The notes under the pieces are model-generated. The model had not been told where the DNA came from, made no database searches, and saw only the letters and a program-made list of their open reading frames with translations. Below are positions 1 through 8,284 of a stretch of 64,000 nucleotides of DNA, in pieces. The number at the start of each line of letters is the position of its first letter. The stretch's first letter is position 1. Source of the DNA: Tepidicaulis sp002389665 (GTDB lineage: Bacteria; Pseudomonadota; Alphaproteobacteria; Parvibaculales; Parvibaculaceae); the NCBI RefSeq assembly GCF_965222285.1, contig NZ_OZ244942.1:1054001-1118000 (forward strand), in the 5' to 3' direction. Both the position numbers and the translations under genes were made by a program.

Positions 1-432
1 ATGAGCCGGGCGGAGTGGGAATCGCTCTGCGACGGTTGCGCGAAATGCTGCCTCGTCAAACTGGAAGACGAGGACACCGCCGAAATCCTTTATACGGATG
101 TGGTTTGCCATCTCCTCGACTGCGAGGCGTGCGCCTGCACCGATTACAAGAACCGCTCGGTACGCGTGCCGACCTGCGTGACGCTGACGCCGGACAATCT
201 GAAAGACCTCGACTGGATGCCGGACACTTGCGCTTATAAATTGCTGCGCGACGGTAAGGACCTGCCCTGGTGGCATCCGCTTGTCTCGGGCGAGCGGGAA
301 AGCGTGCATCTGGCCGGCATCTCCGTGCGCGGCAAGGTCGTCTCGGAAGAAGAGGTGACGGATGACGAACTCGACGGGCGCATCGTCTCCTGGCCGCATT
401 ATGACGGGCTGAGCGGCGACGACGATGAGTGA
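1..432 (+). CDS. ycgN: YcgN/UPF0260 family cysteine-cluster protein, probably 5'-truncated by the window edge
   Basis: The product closely resembles the UPF0260 (YcgN) family, whose biochemical role is not established. It carries the family's Cys cluster (C10, C13, C16, C17 in CDGCAKCC), more Cys at 36, 41, 44, 46 and 59, and the conserved CAYKLL and WHPL segments near residues 77-93. This pattern suggests metal or Fe-S binding, which is inference. The first base of the window is an ATG, but E. coli YcgN has about 17 residues before the equivalent Met, so the true start is probably upstream. The stop overlaps the GTG of the next gene by 4 nt, which implies translational coupling. Confidence 0.85.
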   Translation: MSRAEWESLCDGCAKCCLVKLEDEDTAEILYTDVVCHLLDCEACACTDYKNRSVRVPTCVTLTPDNLKDLDWMPDTCAYKLLRDGKDLPWWHPLVSGERESVHLAGISVRGKVVSEEEVTDDELDGRIVSWPHYDGLSGDDDE

Positions 433-920
433 GCCGCATTTATTTTTGCGTGCCTCTTGAAAGTGAAACGCTCCGGAACAGGATTGGCGAGGCGAGCGAG
501 GCCAGCATCCGCGCGCTGGCCGCGCTCATCCGCAACCGGCTGTTATGGGCGCGGGCCTATAAGCGGGCCGTGGGCCGGGCGCATCCGCTTTATGGGGACG
601 GCTCGCTTTATGCCGTGCTGGCGAGCCTTGCCGTGCGGCAGCCGGAGACGGGGGAGGCGGGGCGGTTTCTCGAAATCTCCCGCGCCGCGCTTTCGGGCGT
701 GCTGCCGGATGAAACCGGCGGGGCGACGCAGTTTCACCGCCATGAGGAGGCCCCGGCCTGGGCGGCGCGGGCGCTGCCGCGCGCGCTCATCGGCCGGCAC
801 TGGTTCTATGTCCGCCCGGAAGAAGCGGCGGCGCTTTATCCCTTTTTGGACCCCGTTTCGGGGGCGGCATGTGAGGAGAGGACCTGCGGCAGGCCGCAGG
901 AGAAAAGGAGGCGTGAATGA
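429..920 (+). CDS. Putative prophage-type cell wall hydrolase
   Basis: I recognise a SleB-like or phage-type hydrolase pattern. The GGATQFH segment at residues 97-103, then PAWA and GRHWFY (122-127), resembles the GGATHFH...P.WA...G.H.FY signature of cell wall hydrolases and prophage lysis proteins. The N-terminal half is alpha-helical (ALAALIRNRLLWARAY) with no signal peptide. The gene starts with GTG inside the ycgN stop (GTGA, 4-nt overlap), and its own stop overlaps the next ATG by 4 nt. Peptidoglycan cleavage is inferred from the motif only, and I cannot assign a catalytic residue. The C-terminus is unusually Arg- and Cys-rich. Alternatively it is a domesticated phage gene of other function. 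Confidence 0.5.
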   Translation: MSRIYFCVPLESETLRNRIGEASEASIRALAALIRNRLLWARAYKRAVGRAHPLYGDGSLYAVLASLAVRQPETGEAGRFLEISRAALSGVLPDETGGATQFHRHEEAPAWAARALPRALIGRHWFYVRPEEAAALYPFLDPVSGAACEERTCGRPQEKRRRE

Positions 921-1135
921 ACGATCTGCTGGCCGGTATTCCGGCAATTCTGGCAAGCGTGCCCGACTGGCTTTCGGCGCTCTTGTCGCTGGTGGGGGCG
1001 GCCTCTGCCGTAACCGCGCTCACCCCGACGCCGAAAGACGATAAATGGATCGGCAAAACCTACCGGATCCTGGAGATTCTGGCCCTGAATATCGGCTATG
1101 CGCGGCCGGGCGGCGCGGGCCCCTGGAAAAAATAG
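917..1135 (+). CDS. Small phage-type membrane protein, possible holin-like partner
   Basis: A 72-residue protein with one hydrophobic helix (about residues 14-36, containing PDWLSALLSLVGAASAVTAL) followed by TPTPKDDKWIGK and a second amphipathic stretch ending LALNIGYAR. Proteins with this TPTPKDD signature commonly sit in alphaproteobacterial prophage lysis regions. The ATG overlaps the upstream hydrolase stop by 4 nt, so the two are co-translated. A holin-like role is inference from size, membrane segment and neighbour. A terminator-like hairpin follows. Confidence 0.5.
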   Translation: MNDLLAGIPAILASVPDWLSALLSLVGAASAVTALTPTPKDDKWIGKTYRILEILALNIGYARPGGAGPWKK

Positions 1136-1212
1136 CGGGAAAGGTAGCCGGGAAAGAAGTACCGGGCGGTGAGGAAGGATGATCCGGGCACCCGCCCCGG
1201 AGACTTCCGGTC

Positions 1213-1250
1213 AATATTGTGCCGGGCACAGTATTTTAAGTTACTTTTTT
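1213..1250 (+). terminator. Probable intrinsic terminator after the phage-type gene pair
   Basis: An inverted repeat with 10-nt arms at 1213-1222 and 1226-1235 (one G-T wobble) closes a CGG loop. It is followed by TTAAG and a run of six T at 1245-1250. The T run sits 10 nt after the stem, so efficiency may be modest. It closes the ycgN-hydrolase-membrane protein unit. Confidence 0.5.
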
Positions 1251-1365
1251 ATTGTTCCGTTCAGATTTGCTTAAAACGTCAATGTTAGTCTGTTTCATGG
1301 TGTCCGGTATCTATCGGCCGGGCACTCACTCAAACGCCCGGCCGGAAGGCCGGTGGAGAGGCACC

Positions 1366-1557
1366 ATGACGCAGCGAATGATTTTCTTTCCGCAACGCCG
1401 GCGCATCAATGTGAAAGCGCTTGCCGTGTCGCTGTTTCTGCTGACCTTGAGCGCGGCATCCTTCGTCGCGGGTTTGCAGGTCGGGGTCGAATATTCGGCT
1501 TCGCTGAGCGGCAACGTTCCGTTCCTGTCCGTTCAAACGGCATCCGCGGATCTTTAA
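1366..1557 (+). CDS. Small single-pass membrane protein, unknown function
   Basis: A 63-residue protein not recognised as a known family. The ATG at 1366 follows a GGAGAG ribosome site 5 nt upstream. An in-frame start at 1252 lacks such a site and would only add non-hydrophobic residues. It begins with a basic segment (FFPQRRRINVK), then a hydrophobic helix of about 20 residues (ALAVSLFLLTLSAASFVAGL), then a short polar tail ending VQTASADL. The topology fits a signal anchor or a small inner-membrane protein. It stands alone between a terminator and a short-chain dehydrogenase gene. Confidence 0.5.
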   Translation: MTQRMIFFPQRRRINVKALAVSLFLLTLSAASFVAGLQVGVEYSASLSGNVPFLSVQTASADL

Positions 1558-1717
1558 GCGCGATTGATTTCCGTCTTTCCGCTCCGTGGCCTGAGGCCGC
1601 GTGGAGCCTCCGCGTCCCTATTCCTTCCCTTTATTTCTTTTCTGTTTGAGCCGCGCTTGTGATTGCGCGCTGCCGCCTGCATCATCACCGCCGTTTTGAG
1701 CGCGAGATGAGGGCATC

Positions 1718-2521
1718 ATGGATTTGCAGCTAAGCGGCAAGCGGGTTTTGATCAGCGGCGCGGAGCGCGGCACGGGCGCGGTGATTGCCGGCACACTGGC
1801 GCGCGAAGGCGCGGCGGTGGCGCTGCACGGGTTTTCCCGCAAGAAGGCGGAAGGGGAAGCGGCGCGGCTACGGGACGAGGGGCTGACCGCCCATGCCGTG
1901 AGCGGCGATCTTTTGACCGATGACGGCGCGCGTCAGGCTTATGAAGAAGCAGTGGCGGCGCTGGGCGGCCTCGACATTCTCATCAACAATTACGGCATTG
2001 CCGACGGCAAGAAATGGGCAAGCGCCGAGACGGTTGATTGGGAGACCTCTTACAATCACAATGTCCTGACGGCACAGCGCCTCTCCCGCCTTGCCATGGG
2101 GCCCATGAAAGAACTGGGCTGGGGGCGCATTCTCAATCTCGGCACGATCGGCTCCACCCAGCCTGCCGCCGAGCGCCCGCATTATTATGCGGCAAAAGGC
2201 GCGATGGCGGCGATGACCGTCTCCCTTGCCAAGGAACTTGGCGGAACGGGCGTGACGGTCAATCTTCTCAGCCCCGGTCTCATCCGCACAGCGGAAGTGG
2301 AAGAATGGATTGCGCGGCTCGCCGCCAAAAGAGGCTGGGGCGAGAGCTGGGAAGAACGCGAGCGCGAGGCGGTGAAACTTTTCGGCGGGAACCTGACCGG
2401 GCGAATCGCAACGCGCGAGGAAGTGGCGGATGCCGCTGCGTTTTTATGCTCGCCGCGCGCCGGCGCCATCAATGCGGTCAATCTGCGCATCGACGGGGGC
2501 AGCGTCGCGCTCGTGACATGA
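1718..2521 (+). CDS. SDR family NAD(P)-dependent oxidoreductase
   Basis: A 267-residue classical short-chain dehydrogenase. The cofactor loop GAERGTG lies at residues 14-20, NNYG at 90-93, the catalytic Ser is near 146 (GTIGST), and the Tyr-x-x-x-Lys pair is Y156/K160 in YYAAK. C-terminal residues (CSPRAGAINAVNLRIDGG) match FabG-like enzymes. It probably reduces or oxidises a hydroxy or keto acyl substrate. Two acyl-CoA dehydrogenase genes and a nitroreductase gene follow on the same strand, so a role in acyl-CoA or ring-substrate degradation is reasonable. The substrate is unknown. The ATG at 1718 has GAGGG just upstream. Confidence 0.9.
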   Translation: MDLQLSGKRVLISGAERGTGAVIAGTLAREGAAVALHGFSRKKAEGEAARLRDEGLTAHAVSGDLLTDDGARQAYEEAVAALGGLDILINNYGIADGKKWASAETVDWETSYNHNVLTAQRLSRLAMGPMKELGWGRILNLGTIGSTQPAAERPHYYAAKGAMAAMTVSLAKELGGTGVTVNLLSPGLIRTAEVEEWIARLAAKRGWGESWEEREREAVKLFGGNLTGRIATREEVADAAAFLCSPRAGAINAVNLRIDGGSVALVT

Positions 2522-2646
2522 GGCGCGCGCATTCTGCCTGCCCCTGCGGCAACTTGCGGCAGAGGATAGCTTGCGCCAGATTGCTCATCGCTTCATGACA
2601 CCCTATATGAGCGATAACAAGAACACCGCTGAGGGAGGCGGACGCC

Positions 2647-3795
2647 ATGCAGGAATTCCGGTTCGATTTATGCACGCTGCCGCCGGAGGCCGAAGCGCTG
2701 CGCAAGGAAGTGCGTGCCTTTTTGGCCGAGGAGCTGAAAGACCTGCCGGCAGTAACGCGCGCGCAGACCTGGATGGGCTTCGATGCGGAGTTCAGCCGCA
2801 AGGTCGGCGAGAAAGGCTGGATCGGCCTCACCTGGCCGAAGAAATATGGCGGCCATGAGCGCAGCGCCTTCGAACGCTATGTGGTGCTGGAAGAAATGCT
2901 CGCCGCCGGGGCGCCGGTGGGCGCGCATTGGATAGCCGACCGGCAAAGCGGGCCGCTGCTTCTGAATTTCGGCACCGAAGAACAGCGCCAGATGCTGCTG
3001 CCGGAAATCGCCAAGGGCACCTGCTTTTTCTGCATCGGCATGAGCGAGCCGGATTCAGGCTCCGACCTTGCCGCAACGCGCACCCGCGCGGAAAAAGTGG
3101 AAGGCGGCTACAAGGTCAACGGCACGAAGCTGTGGACCTCAAACGCCCATAAAGCCCATTACATGATCGCGCTTTTCCGCACGCATTTCGATCCCGACAA
3201 TAAACATGCCGGACTGACGCAGTTCCTCGTCGATCTGAAAACGCCGGGCATCACGATCCGTCCGATCACGGATCTTGCGGGTAATGCGCATTTCAATGAG
3301 GTCGTTTTCGAAGACGCTTTCGTGCCGGACAATATGCTGGTGGGAAGTGAGGGCAGCGGCTGGGGCCAGGTGACGGCGGAGCTTGCCTATGAGCGCTCGG
3401 GACCGGAACGCTATCTTTCAAGTTATCTCCTGCTCCAGGAAATGGTGGGCGAGCTGAAAGCGCGCGGCGACAGCTCCGCCGACGCGGAGATCGGCCGTCT
3501 CATTGCCGAGCTCGTGACCTTGCGGCAAATGTCGCTCTCCGTCGCCGGGATGCTGGAAGCGGGTGAGAACCCGGCGCTCGAAGCCTCGGTGGTCAAAGAC
3601 CTCGGCGCGATTTACGAGCAAGGCCTGCCGGTGAAAGCCCATGAGCTTCTGGGCGGCGAGCCGCGCCTTGCGGGCGGCAGCGATTATGAAGAAGTGCTGG
3701 GCTATCTCGCACAGGTCGCGCCTTCTTTCTCGCTGCGCGGCGGGACACGGGAAATCCTGCGCGGGATCATCGCGCGCGGGCTTGGTTTGCGCTAA
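2647..3795 (+). CDS. Acyl-CoA dehydrogenase family protein (pair 1, first subunit)
   Basis: A 382-residue flavoprotein of the acyl-CoA dehydrogenase superfamily, expected to introduce an alpha-beta double bond into an acyl-CoA with FAD as cofactor. Visible hallmarks are LTWPKKYGG near residue 60, SEPDSGSDLAATRTRAEK near 138-155 (FAD contact region), KLWTSNAH, and the C-terminal GGTREILRGIIARGLGL. It is followed after 15 nt by a second, shorter acyl-CoA dehydrogenase gene. Such adjacent unequal genes commonly encode heteromeric enzymes (as for mycobacterial FadE26-FadE27 acting on steroid side chains). Heteromer formation and substrate are inferred. Confidence 0.92.
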   Translation: MQEFRFDLCTLPPEAEALRKEVRAFLAEELKDLPAVTRAQTWMGFDAEFSRKVGEKGWIGLTWPKKYGGHERSAFERYVVLEEMLAAGAPVGAHWIADRQSGPLLLNFGTEEQRQMLLPEIAKGTCFFCIGMSEPDSGSDLAATRTRAEKVEGGYKVNGTKLWTSNAHKAHYMIALFRTHFDPDNKHAGLTQFLVDLKTPGITIRPITDLAGNAHFNEVVFEDAFVPDNMLVGSEGSGWGQVTAELAYERSGPERYLSSYLLLQEMVGELKARGDSSADAEIGRLIAELVTLRQMSLSVAGMLEAGENPALEASVVKDLGAIYEQGLPVKAHELLGGEPRLAGGSDYEEVLGYLAQVAPSFSLRGGTREILRGIIARGLGLR

Positions 3796-3810
3796 GGGCA
3801 GGGGACGGAC

Positions 3811-4854
3811 ATGAACGAGTTGCAGACCATACTTTCCGATACCGCGAACCGTTTGCTTGCCGACCGCGTCACCCGCAAGGTGCTGGAAGCGGCGGAAGCG
3901 GGCGAGTGGCAAGCAGGGCTCTGGCAGGCGCTGGAAGAAAACGGCCTGCCGCGCGTCCTTGTGCCCGAAAGCGACGGCGGGGCCGGCGGCGGCTGGGCGG
4001 AAGCGAGCATCGTTTTGAAGGCGGCCGGACGGCATGCCGCGCCCGTGCCGCTGGGTGAGACGATTTTGGCCGGCTGGCTTCTTGCCAAAGCCGGGATCCA
4101 GATGCCGGAAGGACCGGTGACGCTCATCAGCAGCGGGGCCATGATCGAGAAGGGAAAAATTACCGGCAAGGCGCCGGGCGTACCTTATGCCCGCCATGCA
4201 GGGCACGGCGTTGTCCTGCACGCCAAGCCCGATGCGCAATCGACCACGATCGCGCTCGTAGAGCTTAAAGGCGCCGCCATCGAAGAGGACGTCAATCTGG
4301 CGCGCCAGCCGCGCGACACGGTAACATTTAGCGGCGAGGAAGCGGCCGAGAGCGGAGAGATTCCCGGCCTTGTGGATGTGAAACTTTGGGGCGCGCTGCT
4401 GCGGGCCTGTGAGATGAGCGGCGCGCTTTCCAGCCTTTTGGAACAGACCGTGCAATATGCAGGCGAGCGCAAACAATTCGGCAAGCCCATCGGCAAGTTT
4501 CAGGCGATCCAGCAGCAGCTTGCGGTTTTAAGCACGCATGTCGCGGCTGCGAATGTCGCCGCCGCCCACGCCTGCACCGCAGCCGACAAATACAGCGATA
4601 AGGGAAGCGCGCGCTTTGAAATCGCGGTGGCGAAAATCCGTGCCGATGAAGCGGCGAACCTTGCCACCGGCATTGCCCACCAAGTGCATGGCGCCATCGG
4701 CTTTACCTACGAACACAGCCTGCATTTTGCCACGCGCAGGCTCTGGAGCTGGCGGGCGGAATTCGGCAGCGGGCGCGACTGGGCGAAAGAGCTCGGCCAT
4801 GCGGCCATCGAGCGCGGCGGCGAAGCGCTCTGGCCTTTCGTGACGGCCCGCTAG
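3811..4854 (+). CDS. Acyl-CoA dehydrogenase family protein (pair 1, second subunit)
   Basis: A 347-residue acyl-CoA dehydrogenase homologue, shorter than its upstream partner. It shows YAGERKQFGKPIGKFQAIQQ (about residues 215-234) and HQVHGAIGFTYEHSLHFATR near 290-310, typical of the C-terminal helical domain. The N-terminal FAD region is divergent. It lies 15 nt downstream of the first subunit gene with a GGGGA-type ribosome site. I infer an alpha-beta heteromeric dehydrogenase. A nitroreductase gene follows after about 50 nt on the same strand. Confidence 0.9.
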   Translation: MNELQTILSDTANRLLADRVTRKVLEAAEAGEWQAGLWQALEENGLPRVLVPESDGGAGGGWAEASIVLKAAGRHAAPVPLGETILAGWLLAKAGIQMPEGPVTLISSGAMIEKGKITGKAPGVPYARHAGHGVVLHAKPDAQSTTIALVELKGAAIEEDVNLARQPRDTVTFSGEEAAESGEIPGLVDVKLWGALLRACEMSGALSSLLEQTVQYAGERKQFGKPIGKFQAIQQQLAVLSTHVAAANVAAAHACTAADKYSDKGSARFEIAVAKIRADEAANLATGIAHQVHGAIGFTYEHSLHFATRRLWSWRAEFGSGRDWAKELGHAAIERGGEALWPFVTAR

Positions 4855-4902
4855 GACAAAATTTCGGCACTCACAACCACCATTACCGATTGGGGATTTG
4901 AC

Positions 4903-5574
4903 ATGAATGTTTCCGAAGCGCTTGCGACGCGCATTACCTGCCGCGATTTTCTCGACACGCCCGTGCCGCCCGAAACCGTGCGCAAGATTCTGGAAAATGC
5001 CAAACGCGCGCCTTCCGGCGGCAATCTGCAGCCCTGGCATGTCTGGGTGCTGGGCGGCGACAGGCTGAAAGAATTCAAGAAGCTGATCGCCGAGAAACTG
5101 CCGCAGAACCCGGCGGGCGAGGGCACGGAATACGACATCTATCCCAAGGGGCTGAAAGAGCCATACCGCAGCCGCCGCGCCCAGTGCGGGGAAGACATGT
5201 ACGGCACGATCGGCGTGGCGCGGGAAGACAAGACCGGACGCATGATGCAGTTCGCGCGCAATTTCGACCTCTTTGGCGCGCCGGTGGCGCTCTTCTTTGC
5301 GATGGACCGGCAGATGGGCTACGGCCAATGGGCCGATCTTGGCATGTTCATGCAGTCGATCATGCTGAGCGCGCGCGAAGAAGGCCTGCACACCGCCCCG
5401 CAGGAGGCCTGGGCGATCTGGTACAAGACACTGGGCGAGTTCCTGAACATCCCGGAAGACATGATGCTCTTCTGCGGCATGGGGCTCGGCTATATGAACG
5501 AAGAAGCGCCCATCAACACGTTGCGCACGGCCCGCGCGCCGCTCGAGGAATTCGTCGTTTTCGACGGAATTTGA
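4903..5574 (+). CDS. Nitroreductase family FMN oxidoreductase
   Basis: A 223-residue protein with the FMN-binding nitroreductase signature: TRITCRDFLDTPVPPETV at residues 8-25, then RAPSGGNLQPWHVWVL at about 37-52, and a C-terminal GMGLGYMNEEAP segment. Members reduce nitroaromatics, quinones or enones using NAD(P)H and FMN. Because it follows an SDR gene and two acyl-CoA dehydrogenase genes, an enone or ring-reduction step in the same catabolic unit is possible but unproven. No signal peptide is visible, so it should be cytoplasmic. Confidence 0.9.
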   Translation: MNVSEALATRITCRDFLDTPVPPETVRKILENAKRAPSGGNLQPWHVWVLGGDRLKEFKKLIAEKLPQNPAGEGTEYDIYPKGLKEPYRSRRAQCGEDMYGTIGVAREDKTGRMMQFARNFDLFGAPVALFFAMDRQMGYGQWADLGMFMQSIMLSAREEGLHTAPQEAWAIWYKTLGEFLNIPEDMMLFCGMGLGYMNEEAPINTLRTARAPLEEFVVFDGI

Positions 5575-5697
5575 TCGCGCGAATGACCGGCGGCGGGTGA
5601 TCTTTCCTTGCACCCGCCCGCCGTCTCCTGAAAACTGAATGCCATGAAACGAGGGTATTCATCGCCGGTTCACGCGCGCCGGGCTAGAACTGGCGCC

Positions 5698-6048
5698 ATG
5701 ATGACACGGGCTTCCATATCGCTTTCGGCACTGGCGGCGCTGCTTATAGCGCTGGCGGGGCCTTTTGCGGCGGAAAGCGCGGCGGCGGACCCCTTCCGCT
5801 CGAACTGGGCCAACCCGCATGCAAGTCAGGACGACGCGCGTGAAGGCGTGCAGTCGGGCCGGCTGGTCTCGCTCGATAAGGTGTTGGGGCGCGTGCGCGC
5901 GCAGGTGCCGGGGCGGGTGCTCGATGCGGAGCTGACGCAAGGCCGCTCGCCGATCTACCGGATCAAGATTCTTTCGCCGAGCGGCGGGGTCGTTCATGTC
6001 ATCGCGGATGCGCGCACGGGTGATATCCTGCGCGTGCAGGGACGCTAA
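5698..6048 (+). CDS. PepSY domain protein, secreted
   Basis: I choose the ATG at 5698 (MMTR...) because it gives a clean signal peptide: a hydrophobic stretch LSALAALLIALAGPFAA and a likely cleavage near ESAAA-D. An in-frame ATG at 5644 would put 18 extra polar residues ahead of it. The mature part of about 85 residues is a PepSY-like repeat (VLGRVRAQVPGRVLDAEL...YRIKILSPSG...VHVIADARTGDIL). Such small periplasmic proteins often precede two-component genes and may tune the sensor or a protease. It lies 24 nt upstream of the response regulator gene, so co-transcription is likely. Confidence 0.75.
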   Translation: MMTRASISLSALAALLIALAGPFAAESAAADPFRSNWANPHASQDDAREGVQSGRLVSLDKVLGRVRAQVPGRVLDAELTQGRSPIYRIKILSPSGGVVHVIADARTGDILRVQGR

Positions 6049-6072
6049 GCCGCGGGCTGAAGGAGACGGCAT

Positions 6073-6744
6073 ATGAGACTGCTTGTTGTAGAAGACGATC
6101 AAACGCTGTGCCGGCAACTGAAAGAAGCGCTGGAGGATTCCGGTTATGTGGTCGATACCGCCCATGACGGCGAGGAAGGCCATTTTCTGGGCGATACCGA
6201 ACCTTATGACGCGGTGATTCTCGATCTCGGCCTGCCGGAAATGGACGGCGTGACGGTGCTGGAAAAATGGCGCCGCAATAACCGCAATTTCCCCGTCCTC
6301 ATTTTGACCGCCCGCGAGCGCTGGTCGGACAAGGTGGAAGGTTTCGATGCGGGTGCGGACGATTATGTCACCAAGCCGTTTTATACCGAGGAAGTACTGG
6401 CCCGCATCCGTGCGCTTTTGCGCCGGGCGGCGGGGCACGCGACAAGCGAGCTTGAATGCGGCGAGCTGCGCGTCGATACGCGCGCCGCGCGTGTGACTTT
6501 GAGCGGCGAGCCGGTGAAACTCACCTCGCTCGAATATAGGTTGCTGGCTTATCTCATGCATCACCAGGGCCGCGTCGTCTCGCGCACCGAACTTGTCGAA
6601 CATCTTTACGATCAGGATTTCGACCGGGATTCGAACACGATCGAGGTTTTCATCGGGCGCCTGCGCCGCAAGCTTGGCAAGGATGCGATCGAAACCGTGC
6701 GCGGGCTCGGCTACCGCCTTTCCATGTCACAAGATGCGGCTTGA
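6073..6744 (+). CDS. OmpR/PhoP-family response regulator
   Basis: A 223-residue regulator with an N-terminal receiver domain (acidic pair E7/D8/D9, phosphoacceptor D51 in VILDLGLPEMDG, conserved K in DDYVTKPF) and a C-terminal winged helix (residues about 125-220, ending VRGLGYRLS). It binds DNA as a phosphorylated dimer by family analogy. The next gene, a PhoQ-like kinase, overlaps it by 11 nt, so they form a cognate pair. The PepSY gene upstream supports an envelope or cation-stress role, as in PhoPQ-type systems; that is inference. Confidence 0.92.
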   Translation: MRLLVVEDDQTLCRQLKEALEDSGYVVDTAHDGEEGHFLGDTEPYDAVILDLGLPEMDGVTVLEKWRRNNRNFPVLILTARERWSDKVEGFDAGADDYVTKPFYTEEVLARIRALLRRAAGHATSELECGELRVDTRAARVTLSGEPVKLTSLEYRLLAYLMHHQGRVVSRTELVEHLYDQDFDRDSNTIEVFIGRLRRKLGKDAIETVRGLGYRLSMSQDAA

Positions 6745-8155
6745 TCTGAACAGTCTTTCCTCCCGCCTGATCGCCGCGGCGACGGTGTGGATCGGGCTTT
6801 TTCTGCTGCTGGCAGGTATTGGCCTCACCTCGCTGTTCCGCCAGTCGGTGGAGCGCAGCTTCGACAGCAATCTGGAGGTTATGCTGGACGGGCTCGTCGC
6901 GGTGGCGGAAGTCTCGCCCGAGGGGCGCATCTCGCTTCAGCGAACACCTGCCGAAACGCGCTTCGACCGGGCTTATTCCGGCTGGTACTGGCAGATCACA
7001 CCGCTCGACAGCGCGGCCGTTATCGAGGCGGTGGAGGAAAATGAAAGCGCGGATAGTGAGGTGATGCGCTCCCGCTCGCTCTGGGATATTACGCTGCCGC
7101 TCAAACGCCTCGCCGCGCTTGAAGAAGACGATGAGGGCGGGCTCCGGCGCGGTTACATGGCAGGGCCGCAGGATCAGCGTCTGCGCGTGCTGGAGCGGCG
7201 CCTGGCATTGCCGGAAAATCCGCGCGTCATTTCATTTGCGCTTGCCGCCGACACCTCCAGCATCGATGCGGAGGTCGCGCAGTTCAACGGCTTCGTCATT
7301 GGCGGGCTTTTCATGCTGGGCGGCGGGCTCGTCATTGCGCTGGTCATTCAGGTGCGTTTCGGCCTCCGCCCGCTGGAGAATGTGCGCAGCGCCTTGCGCG
7401 ATATCCGCACCGGGCGGCAGACGCGGCTGCATGGGGAATTTCCCGCCGAGATCAAACCGCTGGCGGATGAGCTGAACAGCCTGCTCGATTACACGACGGA
7501 TGTGCTCGAGCGCTCACGCACGCATGTGGGCAATCTCGCCCATGCCTTAAAAACGCCGCTCAGCGTGCTCACGAATGAAAGCCGCCGCTCGGACGGTGCG
7601 CTCGCCGGGCTCGTTGAGCGGGAAGCGGCGGCGATGCGCGAGCAGATCGACCATCATCTCTCCCGCGCTCGGGCGGCCGCCTCTGTCCGTGTGCTCGGCG
7701 CGTTTACCCCGCTTGAGCCTTTGATAGAGCGGATGGAGCGCACACTTGCCCGCATCTATCTCGACAAGAATCTCTTGATCGAGGCGGAGTGTGAGGCTGG
7801 GCTCGCCTTTCGCGGGGAAGCGCAGGACATGGAAGAGCTTGTCGGCAACCTGCTCGACAATGCCTGCAAATGGGCGGAGCGGCGGGTGCGGGTTCGCGCC
7901 GGTCCGACGCCGGGCGATGAGAGTATGTTGACGCTTCTTGTCGATGATGACGGACCGGGCCTGAGCAGCGAAGAGCGGGAAAAAGTGCTGGACCGTGGCG
8001 CGCGGCTCGATGAACGAAAGCCCGGATCGGGGCTCGGCCTTTCCATCGTCAAGGATATCGCCGGGCTTTATAACGGCGCGTTCACGCTGGAAGAAAGCCC
8101 GCTCGGGGGGGTGCGCGCAAGGCTCGTGCTGCCCCGCGCCAAGGCCGAAAACTAG
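6734..8155 (+). CDS. Sensor histidine kinase, PhoQ-like
   Basis: A 473-residue membrane kinase. I place the start at ATG 6734 inside the regulator gene (11-nt overlap), because upstream in-frame sequence is only the regulator read in another frame. Transmembrane segments lie near residues 12-34 and 186-208, flanking a periplasmic domain of about 150 residues rich in acidic clusters (EENES, EEDDEGG), which could bind cations. HAMP follows, then the dimerisation motif HALKTPLSVL with H270, the N-box (LLDNACKWAE) and G-boxes (DDDGPGL, GSGLGLSIV). The HALKTP variant matches PhoQ-type kinases. Confidence 0.9.
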   Translation: MRLDLNSLSSRLIAAATVWIGLFLLLAGIGLTSLFRQSVERSFDSNLEVMLDGLVAVAEVSPEGRISLQRTPAETRFDRAYSGWYWQITPLDSAAVIEAVEENESADSEVMRSRSLWDITLPLKRLAALEEDDEGGLRRGYMAGPQDQRLRVLERRLALPENPRVISFALAADTSSIDAEVAQFNGFVIGGLFMLGGGLVIALVIQVRFGLRPLENVRSALRDIRTGRQTRLHGEFPAEIKPLADELNSLLDYTTDVLERSRTHVGNLAHALKTPLSVLTNESRRSDGALAGLVEREAAAMREQIDHHLSRARAAASVRVLGAFTPLEPLIERMERTLARIYLDKNLLIEAECEAGLAFRGEAQDMEELVGNLLDNACKWAERRVRVRAGPTPGDESMLTLLVDDDGPGLSSEEREKVLDRGARLDERKPGSGLGLSIVKDIAGLYNGAFTLEESPLGGVRARLVLPRAKAEN

Positions 8156-8284
8156 GCGGGCGAAACCCCGCGCACAGGCGGGAACCTGAACCGATTATGA
8201 ACGTTCCATTCACACCAGGCATAGGTCGAAGCGCTTAGTCTTAGGACCACAGTGCAAGGACGCACGGAAAGGACAAGGTGTGAA

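Noticed and set aside
1..1250. A full prophage at the window start
   Set aside because: Only two phage-type genes are present; no integrase, structural genes or attachment site is visible in the window.
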